Source: JAUVPB01 sp965223695
GTDB taxonomy: Bacteria; Actinomycetota; Thermoleophilia; Gaiellales; Gaiellaceae
Direction: 5' to 3'
Length of the DNA: 64,000 nucleotides
Assembly: GCA_965223695.1 (NCBI GenBank)
Contig: CBDCXJ010000027.1
Location: 1 to 64,000, forward strand
Under the pieces are notes generated by a model. The model was not told the DNA's origin. It saw only the letters and a program-made list of their open reading frames with translations, and made no database searches. The position numbers and the translations under genes are program-made. How positions within the stretch are numbered: position 1 is the stretch's first letter; every line of letters begins with the position of its first letter. Of the stretch, positions 16,151 through 23,960 are shown one piece after another.

Positions 16151-18027
16151 CCCAGATTCCCCACCTAGATAAGAGAAAGACCTCGTTGGCGCCCGCCACG
16201 AAGCGGGCTAAGATGTTTCTTGACCAAGAGAAACGATCACCAACGAGGTGCAGCTATTATGAAGCAAGGCTTACTGGCATTCCAGTACGAGCAGGAGAAG
16301 GGCTCGATGGGTATGACGGGGCTGTCCGGCCTGATGACGTACGTGGAGTTGATGCAAGCAGCGGGTTTGAGGTCATCGGTAGAGCGCCACGTGAGACTGC
16401 GGGAGAGAGGTCAGGGCTGGACGGACAGCCAGATGATCATCTCGCTGATGCTGCTGAACTTGGCAGGCGGCGAGTCGGTGTCCGACCTTGATCTCCTTGA
16501 AAAGGACAGAGGGTTGTGCAGGATGCTTCGAGAGTTCGAGACCTGTGGTATGCGTCTCAGCGAGCGCAGGGCGTTGGAGAAGAGATGGCGAGTCGAGCGT
16601 CGTCGGAGCGTGCCGTCGGAGTCTGCGGTGTTCCGGTATCTGGAGAGGTTCCATGACGCGGGCGAGGAGTCGATGCGGGAAGCTCACAGAGCATTCATAC
16701 CTGCTCCCAATGGAGCTATGAAGGGTCTGCGCAAGGTGAACGCCGACCTGGTGGGCTTCGCGCAGAGCCGTTCGCCTCAGACCGAGGCCACTCTGGACAT
16801 GGATGCCACACTGGTGGAGACGCGCAAGCAGGAGGCGCTCCCCAGCTACAAGAAGTACAGGGCGTACCAGCCGCTGATCACCTACTGGTCAGAGGCCGAG
16901 TTGATCGTGCATTCGGAGTTTCGGGACGGCAACGTACCTGCGGGCCATCAGCAGTTGCGAGTGTTGATTGAAGCGCTGGGCCGTCTGCCTGCGGGGGTGG
17001 AGAAGGTGATGCTGAGGTCGGATACGGCGGGGTACCAGCGGGAGTTGCTGCGGTACTGCGCGGAGGGTGGAGACGAGCGGTTCGGGGTGATCGAGTTTGC
17101 GGTTGGGGTCGACGTGACGACGGAGTTCCGCCGTGCGGTGTCCGAGGTCGCCGAGCAAGACTGGCAGACGCTGTACCGCAAGGTTGGGGAGCATCGTGTG
17201 GACACGGGTCAGCAGTGGGCTGATGTGAACTTCGTGCCCAACTGGATAGGGCACTCCAAGAACAGCCCTGAGTATCGGTTCATAGCTACCAGGGAGCGGT
17301 CGATCGAACAGCCTCTGCCGGGAATGGAGGGGCAGATGGAGCTTCCATTCCCGGCGATGGAGCTGTCCAACAGAGGCTGGTACAAGGTCTTCGGCGTGGT
17401 GACCAACCGGAGCATTGCGGCAGATGAGTTGATCTGGTGGTCGAGACAGAGGTGCGGCAAGGGCGAGGAGGTCCACAGCGTTCTGAAGAGTGACTTGGCT
17501 GGGGGCCGGCTGCCGTCGGGGCTGTTCGGGGCCAACGCCGCATGGTGGGCCATATCGGTGCTGGCCTTCAACCTGAACTCTGCCATGAAGCGGCTGGTGT
17601 TGGGCGAACAGTGGGTGGGCAAGCGTCTGAAGGCGGTGCGCTTCGCCCTGATCGCCCTACCGGGCCGTGTGATGCGTCACGCCAGGAGGTTGATCATCCG
17701 TCTGGCCCGGGGCCATCCCTCATACGAGTTGCTGCTCAGGGCGCGGCAGAGGATATTGGCGCTGGCTGCCGAGCCGCATCGAGCATAGGCGACCCTGCCT
17801 GGAGCATCGGTTTGTAGGCGACTCTGCCGAGTTGCCAGGCTCGGCCATGCCTTCTTTGGCCTGAGAACAGCCATAATTGGCAGCGAACCGCTGCCGATAC
17901 CCTCAAAGACGGCACCCGAGACCCTGTCCGATGCCCGATCGTGTCATGCGTCACCCCTGGTCGACATCCGGACACCCCCTGAAAGCACACCGAGCAGCTC
18001 CCAACCATGTCAGGTGGGGAATCTGGG
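16151..18027 (+). mobile_element. IS1380-type insertion sequence, 1,877 bp
   Basis: Terminal inverted repeats are perfect over 16 bp: CCCAGATTCCCCACCT at 16151-16166 and its complement AGGTGGGGAATCTGGG at 18012-18027. They enclose one transposase gene, with about 108 bp of left and 224 bp of right non-coding sequence. Length and gene layout fit IS1380-family elements. I found no convincing target-site duplication next to the repeats, so the insertion may be old or the ends may differ by a few bases. The right end lies only 14 bp before the -35 box of the lexA promoter, so the insertion replaced whatever lay upstream of lexA. Confidence 0.85.
16259..17788 (+). CDS. IS1380-type DDE transposase
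   Basis: Starting at ATG 16259 (GAGGTG ribosome binding site; MKQGLLAFQYEQEKGSMGM) the protein is 509 aa. A 13-residue longer start at 16220 is possible. The catalytic core shows TLDMDATLVETRKQEALPSY (first Asp), VMLRSDTAGYQRELLRY (second Asp) and the C-terminal helix with W-W-S-R-Q-R-C-G-K-G-E-E (candidate Glu). The run YKKYRAYQPLITYWSEAELI is typical of IS1380 transposases. The ORF has no internal stop or frameshift, unlike several host genes nearby, so the element may still be active. Confidence 0.9.
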   Translation: MKQGLLAFQYEQEKGSMGMTGLSGLMTYVELMQAAGLRSSVERHVRLRERGQGWTDSQMIISLMLLNLAGGESVSDLDLLEKDRGLCRMLREFETCGMRLSERRALEKRWRVERRRSVPSESAVFRYLERFHDAGEESMREAHRAFIPAPNGAMKGLRKVNADLVGFAQSRSPQTEATLDMDATLVETRKQEALPSYKKYRAYQPLITYWSEAELIVHSEFRDGNVPAGHQQLRVLIEALGRLPAGVEKVMLRSDTAGYQRELLRYCAEGGDERFGVIEFAVGVDVTTEFRRAVSEVAEQDWQTLYRKVGEHRVDTGQQWADVNFVPNWIGHSKNSPEYRFIATRERSIEQPLPGMEGQMELPFPAMELSNRGWYKVFGVVTNRSIAADELIWWSRQRCGKGEEVHSVLKSDLAGGRLPSGLFGANAAWWAISVLAFNLNSAMKRLVLGEQWVGKRLKAVRFALIALPGRVMRHARRLIIRLARGHPSYELLLRARQRILALAAEPHRA

Positions 18028-18040
18028 GCCCCTGGAAACC

Positions 18041-18070
18041 TTGACACATCAGTTCTGACCGTGCTACATT
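18041..18070 (+). promoter_or_regulatory. lexA promoter
   Basis: TTGACA (18041-18046) and TACATT (18065-18070) are separated by 18 bp, a near-consensus housekeeping sigma factor promoter. It lies about 60-90 nt before the lexA start and immediately after the right end of the insertion sequence. Confidence 0.7.
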
Positions 18071-18075
18071 TCTTA

Positions 18076-18097
18076 GAACATTCGTACGGCATGTACG
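18076..18097. promoter_or_regulatory. Candidate LexA operator upstream of lexA
   Basis: GAACATTCGTAC (18076-18087) differs at one position from the GAAC-N4-GTTC box bound by Gram-positive-type LexA. An overlapping perfect inverted repeat, CGTAC-GGCAT-GTACG (18083-18097), is an alternative binding site. Both sit just downstream of the -10 box, where a repressor would block transcription. Autoregulation is inferred from family knowledge. Confidence 0.5.
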
Positions 18098-18128
18098 AGA
18101 TTCTTTGGAGATCGGGTAGAGGACTGAG

Positions 18129-18771
18129 ATGAAGAGAAGACTTTCACCGAAGCAGGACCGCATCCTGGAGTTCATCGGGCAGTTCCTGGACGACCACCAG
18201 TTCCCACCGACGATTCGGGACATCCAGGCGGGCTGCGAGATCAGCTCCACGTCGGTGGTGGACTACAATCTCCGGATCCTCGAGCGCCAGGGGTACATGC
18301 GCAGGATGGCCGAGGTGTCCCAGGGGCATCGAGCTCCTCGATGGCGCCCACAGCCCGTCCAGGCGGGACATAACGCGCGTGCCGATCATTGGCAACATCG
18401 CGGCCGGGGAGCCGCTGCCGATCCCGGATTCGAGCCGCTGGCACGATGCGGAGGAGACCGTCGACCTCCCCTCGTTCCTGACCAAGGGCAAGTCGGGGGT
18501 GTTCGGGGTTCGGGTCAAGGGCCTCTCCATGATCGACGCCCTGGTGACCGATGGTGACCTCGTCCTGCTCGAGGACATAGACCGGCCGAACAACGGCGAC
18601 ATGGTCGCCGCGTGGCTGCCCGAGAGCGGGGAGGTCACCCTCAAGCACTTCCACCTCGAGAACGGACACGTAAGGCTTCAGCCGGCGAATAGCACGATGA
18701 AGCCCATCATCGTCCCCGCGGACAAGGTCGTGATCAAGGGGCGCGTCGTCGGGGTCGTCAGAACCCTCTAG
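18129..18771 (+). CDS. lexA: LexA repressor, frameshifted
   Basis: The SOS-response repressor, cleaved with help from RecA after DNA damage. The N-terminal winged helix (SPKQDRILEFIGQFLDDHQF then PPTIRDIQAGCEISSTS) is intact up to about residue 64. The frame is lost at a CCC run (18319-18321). Dropping one C restores RGIELLDGAHSPSRRDITRV and joins the C-terminal peptidase domain, for a total of about 213 aa. In the repaired numbering the Ala92-Gly93 cleavage site lies in NIAAGEP, the catalytic Ser is S133 (KGLSMIDALV) and the Lys is K172 (EVTLKHF). All key residues are present, so the frameshift is probably a read error. Promoter and operator are described separately. Confidence 0.93.
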
Positions 18772-18787
18772 GTCAAGAGCCGCCCCG

Positions 18788-18851
18788 TCCTTCGACAGGC
18801 TCGGACCGAGCGGGGACGCCGCTCCTCCCGCTCGTGGTAAGCCCGACGAAC
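18788..18851. repeat. Palindromic intergenic repeat, family 2 copy 2
   Basis: CCTTCGACAGGCTCGGACCG followed later by CCGCTCGTGGTAAGCCCGAC makes an imperfect inverted repeat related to 11965-12034. It lies just downstream of lexA and could also act as its terminator. Confidence 0.6.
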
Positions 18852-18953
18852 TACAGGTCGTCGCGCCGCTCGATCAAAGTGACAGTTGTCCTCCTCACGA
18901 TGAGTCACGACGTCGCCCTACGAGTTTCACTTGTGTGAGCAAGAGGGTTCTTA

Positions 18954-18983
18954 TTGACTCAGCCTCGGCACAGGGCCTATGAT
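18954..18983 (+). promoter_or_regulatory. tatA promoter
   Basis: TTGACT (18954-18959) and TATGAT (18978-18983) with an 18-bp spacer, 36 nt before the tatA start codon. Good match to housekeeping promoters. Confidence 0.65.
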
Positions 18984-19018
18984 GGACCCGCTTCGATTGA
19001 GTGATTGGAGGGGATGAG

Positions 19019-19225
19019 ATGCCTTTTCGGATGGGTCCAGTCGAGCTCATAATCATTCTGGTTATCGTGATGCTCATCTTCGGAGTGGGGAAGCTGCCCC
19101 AAATCGGTGGCTCGATGGGGAAGGCGATCAAGGAGTTCCGCAAGGCGCAGGACGCCGTCTCAGCAGATGTGCTTGAACCCGAGACCAAGCCGGAGGATAG
19201 CGGAGAAAAAGGTCGGCTAGCCTGA
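19019..19225 (+). CDS. tatA: Twin-arginine translocase subunit TatA/TatE
   Basis: A 68-aa inner-membrane protein that forms the pore-like component of the Tat pathway, which exports folded proteins. ATG at 19019 is preceded by GGAGGGG. The protein begins MPFRMGPVELIIILVIVMLI, a short membrane helix, followed by the hinge FGVGKLPQIGGSMGKAIKEF and an amphipathic helix, then a short polar tail. The gene is convergent with tatC, from whose stop it is separated by only 31 nt. Start choice is supported by both the ribosome binding site and family alignment; an 18-nt longer in-frame GTG extension is unlikely. Confidence 0.93.
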   Translation: MPFRMGPVELIIILVIVMLIFGVGKLPQIGGSMGKAIKEFRKAQDAVSADVLEPETKPEDSGEKGRLA

Positions 19226-19256
19226 GCTGACCCCCCACATACCAGGTTCAGTCGAT

Positions 19257-20012
19257 CTAGGGCCTTTGGGAGACCATGGGCCCTATGTTTCTGGCTGCCC
19301 CTCCGCGGGGTCCAGCTCGAGACGGGCCTGCGCCGACCTGCGGACCTTCCGCCCGATCTTCGCCAGCCAGATGCCTACCTCGTACAGCACGACGATCGGA
19401 ATCGCCACCATCGCCTGATTGACAGGATCGAAGGTCGGAGTGATCAGCGCCCCCAGGATGAAGGCGACCACCACTGCGTAGCGTCTCTGTTTTCCCAGCC
19501 ACTCCGGGGTGACCACGCCGATCCCTGGCAAGGAAGAAGAGGACGACCGGCGTCTCGAACAACAGTCCCATCCAGAAGAATAGGGACAGCATCAAGTTAA
19601 CGTAGTTGCCGATCCTGATGAACGGCGTGGCGATGTCGCTGCCGAAGGTCAGGAGAAACCTCACCGCGGGCGGGAACAGGATGCGGTAGCCGAAAGCCGC
19701 TCCTGCCGCGAAGACCAGCAAGCTCACAGGCAGCAGCGTGTACAGGTAGCGCCGCTCGCTCGGCGTCAGCCCCGGCGCTACGAACATCACCATCTGGTAC
19801 AGCACGAAGGGCATCGCCAGCACCACGCCGCTTAGAAGCGACACCTTCATCGCGATGCCGATGAACTCGGTAATGTCGGTGAAGATGGGCTTTTCGTTGG
19901 GGATGCCGGCGAACCCCTGCGCCGGCTCCATCAGGGCCTTTAGGATCTGCTGGTGGAAGGCAAAAGACGCCCCCGTGCAGACGGCGATAGCGACGACCGA
20001 GTATGCGATTCG
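19257..20012 (-). CDS. tatC: Sec-independent translocase TatC, truncated and frameshifted
   Basis: The multi-pass receptor subunit of the Tat translocase. Recognisable stretches are GIAMKVSLLSGVVLAMPFVL, MFVAPGLTPSERRYLYTLLP and LMLSLFFWMGLLFETPVVLF. After LFFLAR one extra G (near 19525) breaks the frame. Without it the protein reads ARIGVVTPEWLGKQRRYAVV, then LGALITPTFDPVNQAMVAIP, to the stop at 19283. At the other end homology continues upstream of the apparent start codon (ARIAYSVVAIAVCTGASFAF) but stops at about 20012, just before the expected H-L-x-E-L-R. The first 10-20 residues and the start codon are therefore missing. This is the left side of the apparent contig junction. Confidence 0.85.
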   Translation of the reverse strand, partial: RIAYSVVAIAVCTGASFAFHQQILKALMEPAQGFAGIPNEKPIFTDITEFIGIAMKVSLLSGVVLAMPFVLYQMVMFVAPGLTPSERRYLYTLLPVSLLVFAAGAAFGYRILFPPAVRFLLTFGSDIATPFIRIGNYVNLMLSLFFWMGLLFETPVVLFFLARDRRGHPGVAGKTETLRSGGRLHPGGADHSDLRSCQSGDGGDSDRRAVRGRHLAGEDRAEGPQVGAGPSRAGPRGGAARNIGPMVSQRP

Positions 20013-20024
20013 GGCGCTCTCCGG
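20004..20024. other. Probable chimeric junction between two genomes
   Basis: Leftward tatC homology ends and rightward GntR homology begins within this 20-nt interval, both lacking their N-termini. The gene style changes here: TTG starts, indel-broken genes and palindromic repeats on the left; long CTCGAG-rich ORFs with few indels on the right. No insertion sequence or integrase is present at the join. I infer a misassembly. Confidence 0.75.
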
Positions 20025-20699
20025 CCAGGCACGCGCCTACCGACCGAGGAAGCGCTGGCCGAGCAGTTCCAGACGAGCCGATCGACCGTCAGGGAGGCGC
20101 TCCGGCTACTGGCGGCCTGGCACCTCGTTCGCGTTGTCGTCGGACGCAGCGGTGGTGCGTTCGTCGCATCACCCGACGTTGCCGACGTCGCAGATGTCAT
20201 CGGTGGCAACGTCGCGTTGCTCACGTCGTCAGCGTCGGTCACGCTCGAAGCGGTTCTCGAGGCCCGCCAACTCATCGAGGTACCCGCGGCGGGTCTCGCA
20301 GCCGAGCGCTGGACGGACGAGATGCTGGCGGCAATCGCGGACACCCTCGTGGTCGACCCGACGAAGGAATCGGCGGAGGAGCAGTTCGTCAAGGATCAGC
20401 GCTTTCACCTGGCGGTGCTCGAGGCGACCCAGAATCCGATGGTCATGATCGCGACCCAGCCGCTGCTCGACGTCATACGTGCAAAGATCGAGCGCCTGCC
20501 GCGACGGCGCGACTTTCGACGAGCAATTTGCCGGGACCATCTCTCGATCTACGACGCGCTCAAGAACCGCGACGCGGAGCGCGCTGTCGAGGAGATGCAG
20601 CGGCACCTCGACTATCTCCGCCCCTTTTACGCGAAGGTCGAGACCGATTCGGTTGCCGCAATCCGACGGACCCAGGCCTATGAGAGGCGGTCAGGATGA
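20010..20699 (+). CDS. GntR/FadR-type regulator with FCD domain, N-terminus missing
   Basis: Homology starts abruptly at SGALRPGTRLPTEEALAEQF, inside the wing of the GntR helix-turn-helix. The recognition helix TSRSTVREALRLL follows. Residues after about 65 form an FCD ligand-binding domain (EAVLEARQLIEVPAAGLAAE, FHLAVLEATQNPMVMI and DHLSIYDALKNRDAERAVEE). The first 20 or so residues and the start codon are absent. The 5' extension of the ORF across the junction is not homologous. The stop overlaps the dipeptidase start (ATGA). FCD regulators usually control the catabolic operon next to them, so this one probably senses a substrate or intermediate of the peptidase/amidase operon downstream. 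Confidence 0.88.
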   Translation, partial: SGALRPGTRLPTEEALAEQFQTSRSTVREALRLLAAWHLVRVVVGRSGGAFVASPDVADVADVIGGNVALLTSSASVTLEAVLEARQLIEVPAAGLAAERWTDEMLAAIADTLVVDPTKESAEEQFVKDQRFHLAVLEATQNPMVMIATQPLLDVIRAKIERLPRRRDFRRAICRDHLSIYDALKNRDAERAVEEMQRHLDYLRPFYAKVETDSVAAIRRTQAYERRSG

Positions 20700-21727
20700 G
20701 CCAAGCGATTGCCGAGTTGACAGAGCGAGCGCATGAGCTGCATCGCGACGCGATCGTCGTCGACGGCCTTCAGATAAACGACTGGCAGCCCGGCATCTTC
20801 GACGAGATGCGAAAGGGCGGCCTCACTGCCGTGAACTGCACGTGCTGCGTCTGGGAGGACTTCCAGGCCACGATCGACAACGTCGCGAGGTTCAAGAAGT
20901 GGGTCCGCGAGTCTGAGTTCCTTCGCCAGATCTACACGGTCGACGACATCCGCCGCACCCACGACGAAGGCGCCGTGGGAATCATTCTCGGGTTCCAGAA
21001 CACGTCGGCGCTCGAGGCGAACCTCGCGTACCTGCAGATCTTCCACGAACTGGGCGTACGGGTGATGCAGGTGACCTACAACACCCAGAACCTGATCGGC
21101 GCGGGGGCGTACGAGACGACCGACTCCGGGCTCACGGACTTCGGCCGCGAAGCGCTTGCCGAGATGAACCGTCTCGGGATCCTCGCAGACCTTTCCCACG
21201 TCGGAGCGAAGACGAGCCGAGACGTGATCACGCATTCGTCGAAGCCCGTCGCGTACACGCACGTGGCGCCGGCCGCGCTGAAGGAGCATCCCCGCACGAA
21301 GTCAGACGAGGAGCTCCGCTTCATCGCCGACCACGGTGGACTGGCGGGAGCCTGTCTCCTGCCTGCATTCATGGCTGCCGGCAACAACGCGACCGTCGAG
21401 GACTACGTCGACCTGATCGCCCACATGGTGAACACCATGGGCGAGGACCACGTTGCCATCGGCACCGACTTCACACAGGGACACGGCAAGACGTTCTTCG
21501 AGTGGCTACTGCGCGACAAGGGATACGCGCGCTGGGTCACGCAGGCCTCGATCAAGGAGCTGATGGAGCCCGTGCTCCCGCGCGGGATGGCGGAGATCGC
21601 CGACTTCGGAAATCTGACAGAGGCGATGCTGCGCCGCGATTGGCCAGAGACGCGAATACGGAAGGTGCTCGGAGAGAACTGGCTGCGCATCTTCAACGAG
21701 GTATGGGAAGGGAAAGAAGATGGATGA
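20696..21727 (+). CDS. M19 membrane (renal-type) dipeptidase family hydrolase
   Basis: A 343-aa TIM-barrel amidohydrolase of peptidase family M19. Family members hydrolyse dipeptides, including D-residue and beta-lactam-like substrates, with two zinc ions. Motifs are GGLTAVNCTCCVWEDFQATI, LGILADLSHVGAKTSRDVI, KPVAYTHVAPAALKEHPRTK and EDHVAIGTDFTQGHG. The first metal motif, normally DGHNDLP, is here VDGLQINDWQP without the His. This fits a divergent subfamily with an altered metal site. It is the first gene after the regulator and overlaps both neighbours (4 nt with the regulator, 8 nt with the SnoaL gene), so it is part of a tight operon. Confidence 0.88.
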   Translation: MSQAIAELTERAHELHRDAIVVDGLQINDWQPGIFDEMRKGGLTAVNCTCCVWEDFQATIDNVARFKKWVRESEFLRQIYTVDDIRRTHDEGAVGIILGFQNTSALEANLAYLQIFHELGVRVMQVTYNTQNLIGAGAYETTDSGLTDFGREALAEMNRLGILADLSHVGAKTSRDVITHSSKPVAYTHVAPAALKEHPRTKSDEELRFIADHGGLAGACLLPAFMAAGNNATVEDYVDLIAHMVNTMGEDHVAIGTDFTQGHGKTFFEWLLRDKGYARWVTQASIKELMEPVLPRGMAEIADFGNLTEAMLRRDWPETRIRKVLGENWLRIFNEVWEGKEDG

Positions 21728-22145
21728 GCAGCAGCGAGCGGCCGCGGCACGCGGCCTCGTCGAGGCGATCGGCGACAGCGACTGGGATGGTGTGAGCGAT
21801 GCCCTGGCGTCGGAGTTTCGCTACATCGAGCTCGGCACAGGGCGCACGCTCGAGGGGCCAGACGCATTCGTCGAGGCCATGAGCGGATGGAAGACGGCAT
21901 TTCCCGACGTGCACGGCACCGTGAGCGAGGTGACGGTCACCGATGACACGGTCGCCGTCGAGCTCGTCTGGACGGGCACGCACACGGGGGCGTTCGAGGG
22001 CCTTGGTCGGACGCTCGAGCCGACGGGCATCACGCAATCCACGCCGGCGGCGCTCTTCATGGTGTTCGCCGACGACAAGATCGCCGAGACGCGTCAGTAC
22101 TTCGACATGGTCGGCCTCTACGAGCAGATTGGAGCCCTGCCCTGA
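21720..22145 (+). CDS. SnoaL-like / NTF2-fold protein
   Basis: A 141-aa ester-cyclase-like (SnoaL) protein with a cone-shaped alpha+beta barrel. Visible motifs are RYIELGTGRTLEGPDAFVEA, MSGWKTAFPDVHGTVSEVTV and TGTHTGAFEGLGRTLEPTGI, near-signature for the family, whose polyketide-cyclase members bind hydrophobic substrates. No catalytic role can be assigned. It overlaps the dipeptidase gene by 8 nt and its stop touches the start of the M20 gene (TGATG). Confidence 0.85.
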   Translation: MDEQQRAAAARGLVEAIGDSDWDGVSDALASEFRYIELGTGRTLEGPDAFVEAMSGWKTAFPDVHGTVSEVTVTDDTVAVELVWTGTHTGAFEGLGRTLEPTGITQSTPAALFMVFADDKIAETRQYFDMVGLYEQIGALP

Positions 22146-23482
22146 TGGGCGGCGTTCCGACCGCGGCCGCCAGCGCCAATGCGACGGAGCTCGAACAGGC
22201 CATCCTCTCCGATATCGACGCGAGCGAAGGCGCATTGTTCGACCTCCTCGGCACGCTCGTCCGCTTCCGAACGCCCAATCCACCCGGTGGAAACGAAAGC
22301 GACGCGCAGGACTGGGTCGAGGCTCGGCTCCGAGCGCTCGAGCTCGAGATCGACCGATGGGACGTGCTCCCCGGCCGACCAAACGTCGTGGGCGTCTGGC
22401 GCGGCGATGGCGACGGCCCCGCTATCGCTCTGAACGGCCACATAGACGTCTGTGAAGACCGCATGCTCGAGGAGTGGTCGAGCGACCCGTACGACCCGGT
22501 CATCGACGGGCGGGACATGATCGGTCGGGGCGCCAGCGACATGAAGTCGGCAAACGCGTCGTTCATCTTCGCGATCGAGACGCTGAAGAAGCACGGCGTC
22601 CGGCTTCAGGGCGACGTCATCGTCCAGAGCGTTATCGGCGAGGAGGCCGGGGAGCCCGGGACGAGCAGCGCGATCGACCGTGGCCACGGTGGCGACTTCG
22701 CGATCGTGGGTGAGTCAACGGCAGGCCGAGATCTCGTCGCCTGTATAGGCGTCATGAACTGCCGCATCTCGATCAAGGCCGAGAAGACGCTGCATCTCTC
22801 GGCGCGCAAGTTCACGCTGAACGCCGGTGGCGAGCTCGCGGGAGGCAACTGCATCGACAAGATGGCGCTTCGCGTCATCCCGGCGCTAGCCGACCTCGAG
22901 CGTCAGTGGCAGGTGTTCAAAACCCATGACCTGGTGCCGCCGGGTACCACCAACATCAACGTCTTCCGCATCGACGGTGGCACCAGCACCTTCATGCTCC
23001 CCGATCGATGCGATGCCTATGCGACCGTGACGTATCTGCCCGACGAGACGAAGAAAGATGTCATCAGCGAGGTCGAGGAACACGTCGCGCGGGCCTCGGC
23101 GCTCGACGACTGGCTACGCCAGCATCCCCCGACAATCGAGTGGAACCCACCCGAGTTCCCCGTCGAGTTCGTGCCGAGCGACGTCGACGTCGACTCGGAC
23201 CCGATCAAGACTCTGATCGAGTCGATCCGGACGGCATCGGGTCTCGAACCGAAGATCGGCGGACGCGGCGGCATCACCGATGCCGGCTGGTTCGCACAGG
23301 CGGGCATACCCACCGTGGTCTTCGGCCCGGGCGATGTGCTCTACGCCCACCGCGTCGACGAGCGCGTACATCTCGACGACGTCGTCAACCACTGCAAGGC
23401 GACGGCGCTGTTTCTGATGCGGCATTGCCGCGTGTCGAGCGTCGACGGGCCCGACCCCAACGCAAACGAGGAGCAATCATGA
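22145..23482 (+). CDS. M20-family metallohydrolase (ArgE/DapE type)
   Basis: A 445-aa zinc hydrolase of the ArgE/DapE/carboxypeptidase G2 class that removes acyl groups or cleaves amides. Metal-binding motifs are ALNGHIDVCED (His and neighbouring Asp), GRGASDMKSANASFI (bridging Asp) and VIGEEAGEPGTSSAI (Glu pair, catalytic base). A dimerisation/lid domain lies between about residues 190 and 310. Near the C-terminus GRGGITDAGWFAQAGIPTVV then FGPGD and HRVDERVHLDDV supply the last ligand region. Tight coupling to the dipeptidase, SnoaL and RidA genes suggests stepwise breakdown of one N-acyl or peptide-like substrate, unidentified. Confidence 0.9.
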   Translation: MGGVPTAAASANATELEQAILSDIDASEGALFDLLGTLVRFRTPNPPGGNESDAQDWVEARLRALELEIDRWDVLPGRPNVVGVWRGDGDGPAIALNGHIDVCEDRMLEEWSSDPYDPVIDGRDMIGRGASDMKSANASFIFAIETLKKHGVRLQGDVIVQSVIGEEAGEPGTSSAIDRGHGGDFAIVGESTAGRDLVACIGVMNCRISIKAEKTLHLSARKFTLNAGGELAGGNCIDKMALRVIPALADLERQWQVFKTHDLVPPGTTNINVFRIDGGTSTFMLPDRCDAYATVTYLPDETKKDVISEVEEHVARASALDDWLRQHPPTIEWNPPEFPVEFVPSDVDVDSDPIKTLIESIRTASGLEPKIGGRGGITDAGWFAQAGIPTVVFGPGDVLYAHRVDERVHLDDVVNHCKATALFLMRHCRVSSVDGPDPNANEEQS

Positions 23483-23826
23483 CCATCACACGCCACGACG
23501 TACGCGAGTTCCTGAGCATGGCCGTTGTACGCAACGACACTGTCTACCTGTCGGGGCACATCGCGAGAAGCGGCGACACCGTTGCCGAGCAGACCGAGGA
23601 CATTCTCGAGCAGATCGACGAGGTGCTCGCTTCGGTCGGCACCGACAAGTCGAAGCTTCTCAGCGTGAACATCTGGCTGACCGACATCGGCACCTTCCAC
23701 GAGATGAACGAGGTCTACACGGCCTGGATCGCACCGGACGAGCCACCCGCTCGAGCGACGGTCGAAGCGAAGCTGGCCCTCCCCAACCTCCGGGTTGAAA
23801 TCATGGCTGTGGCGGCGATCGAGTAG
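23479..23826 (+). CDS. RidA-family enamine/imine deaminase-like protein
   Basis: From ATG 23479 (overlap ATGA with the previous stop; GAGGAG upstream) the protein has 115 aa. It shows the YjgF/RidA pattern VVRNDTVYLSGHIARSG, then EQIDEVLASVGTDKSKLLSV and a C-terminal PARATVEAKLALPNLRVEIM. The conserved Arg (PPARATVE) that binds substrate carboxylates is present. RidA proteins hydrolyse reactive enamines and imines released by PLP enzymes and also occur as specialised deaminases in catabolic operons. The much longer ORF in this frame is a shadow over the M20 gene. Last gene of the operon. Confidence 0.92.
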   Translation: MTITRHDVREFLSMAVVRNDTVYLSGHIARSGDTVAEQTEDILEQIDEVLASVGTDKSKLLSVNIWLTDIGTFHEMNEVYTAWIAPDEPPARATVEAKLALPNLRVEIMAVAAIE

Positions 23827-23890
23827 CGGTCGCCGTAAGAAAACGCTCTCCGAAGGAGGTATGGTCGTTCAGCTTTCGTGACGCACAGGG

Positions 23891-23946
23891 GGCAGGAAGG
23901 TGCCTCGCCGCGTGGAGGTGACTCGGCGAGGCACCTCCTGCCGGTG
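23891..23946. terminator. Very strong bidirectional terminator-like hairpin
   Basis: AGGTGCCTCGCCG and CGGCGAGGCACCT form a 13-bp perfect stem with a 13-nt loop, extended outside a single bulge by GGCAGG/CCTGCC. It lies between convergent ridA and the MFS pseudogene, 65 nt after the ridA stop, as expected for a shared terminator. Confidence 0.75.
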
Positions 23947-23960
23947 GCCCGGAGCAGGTT

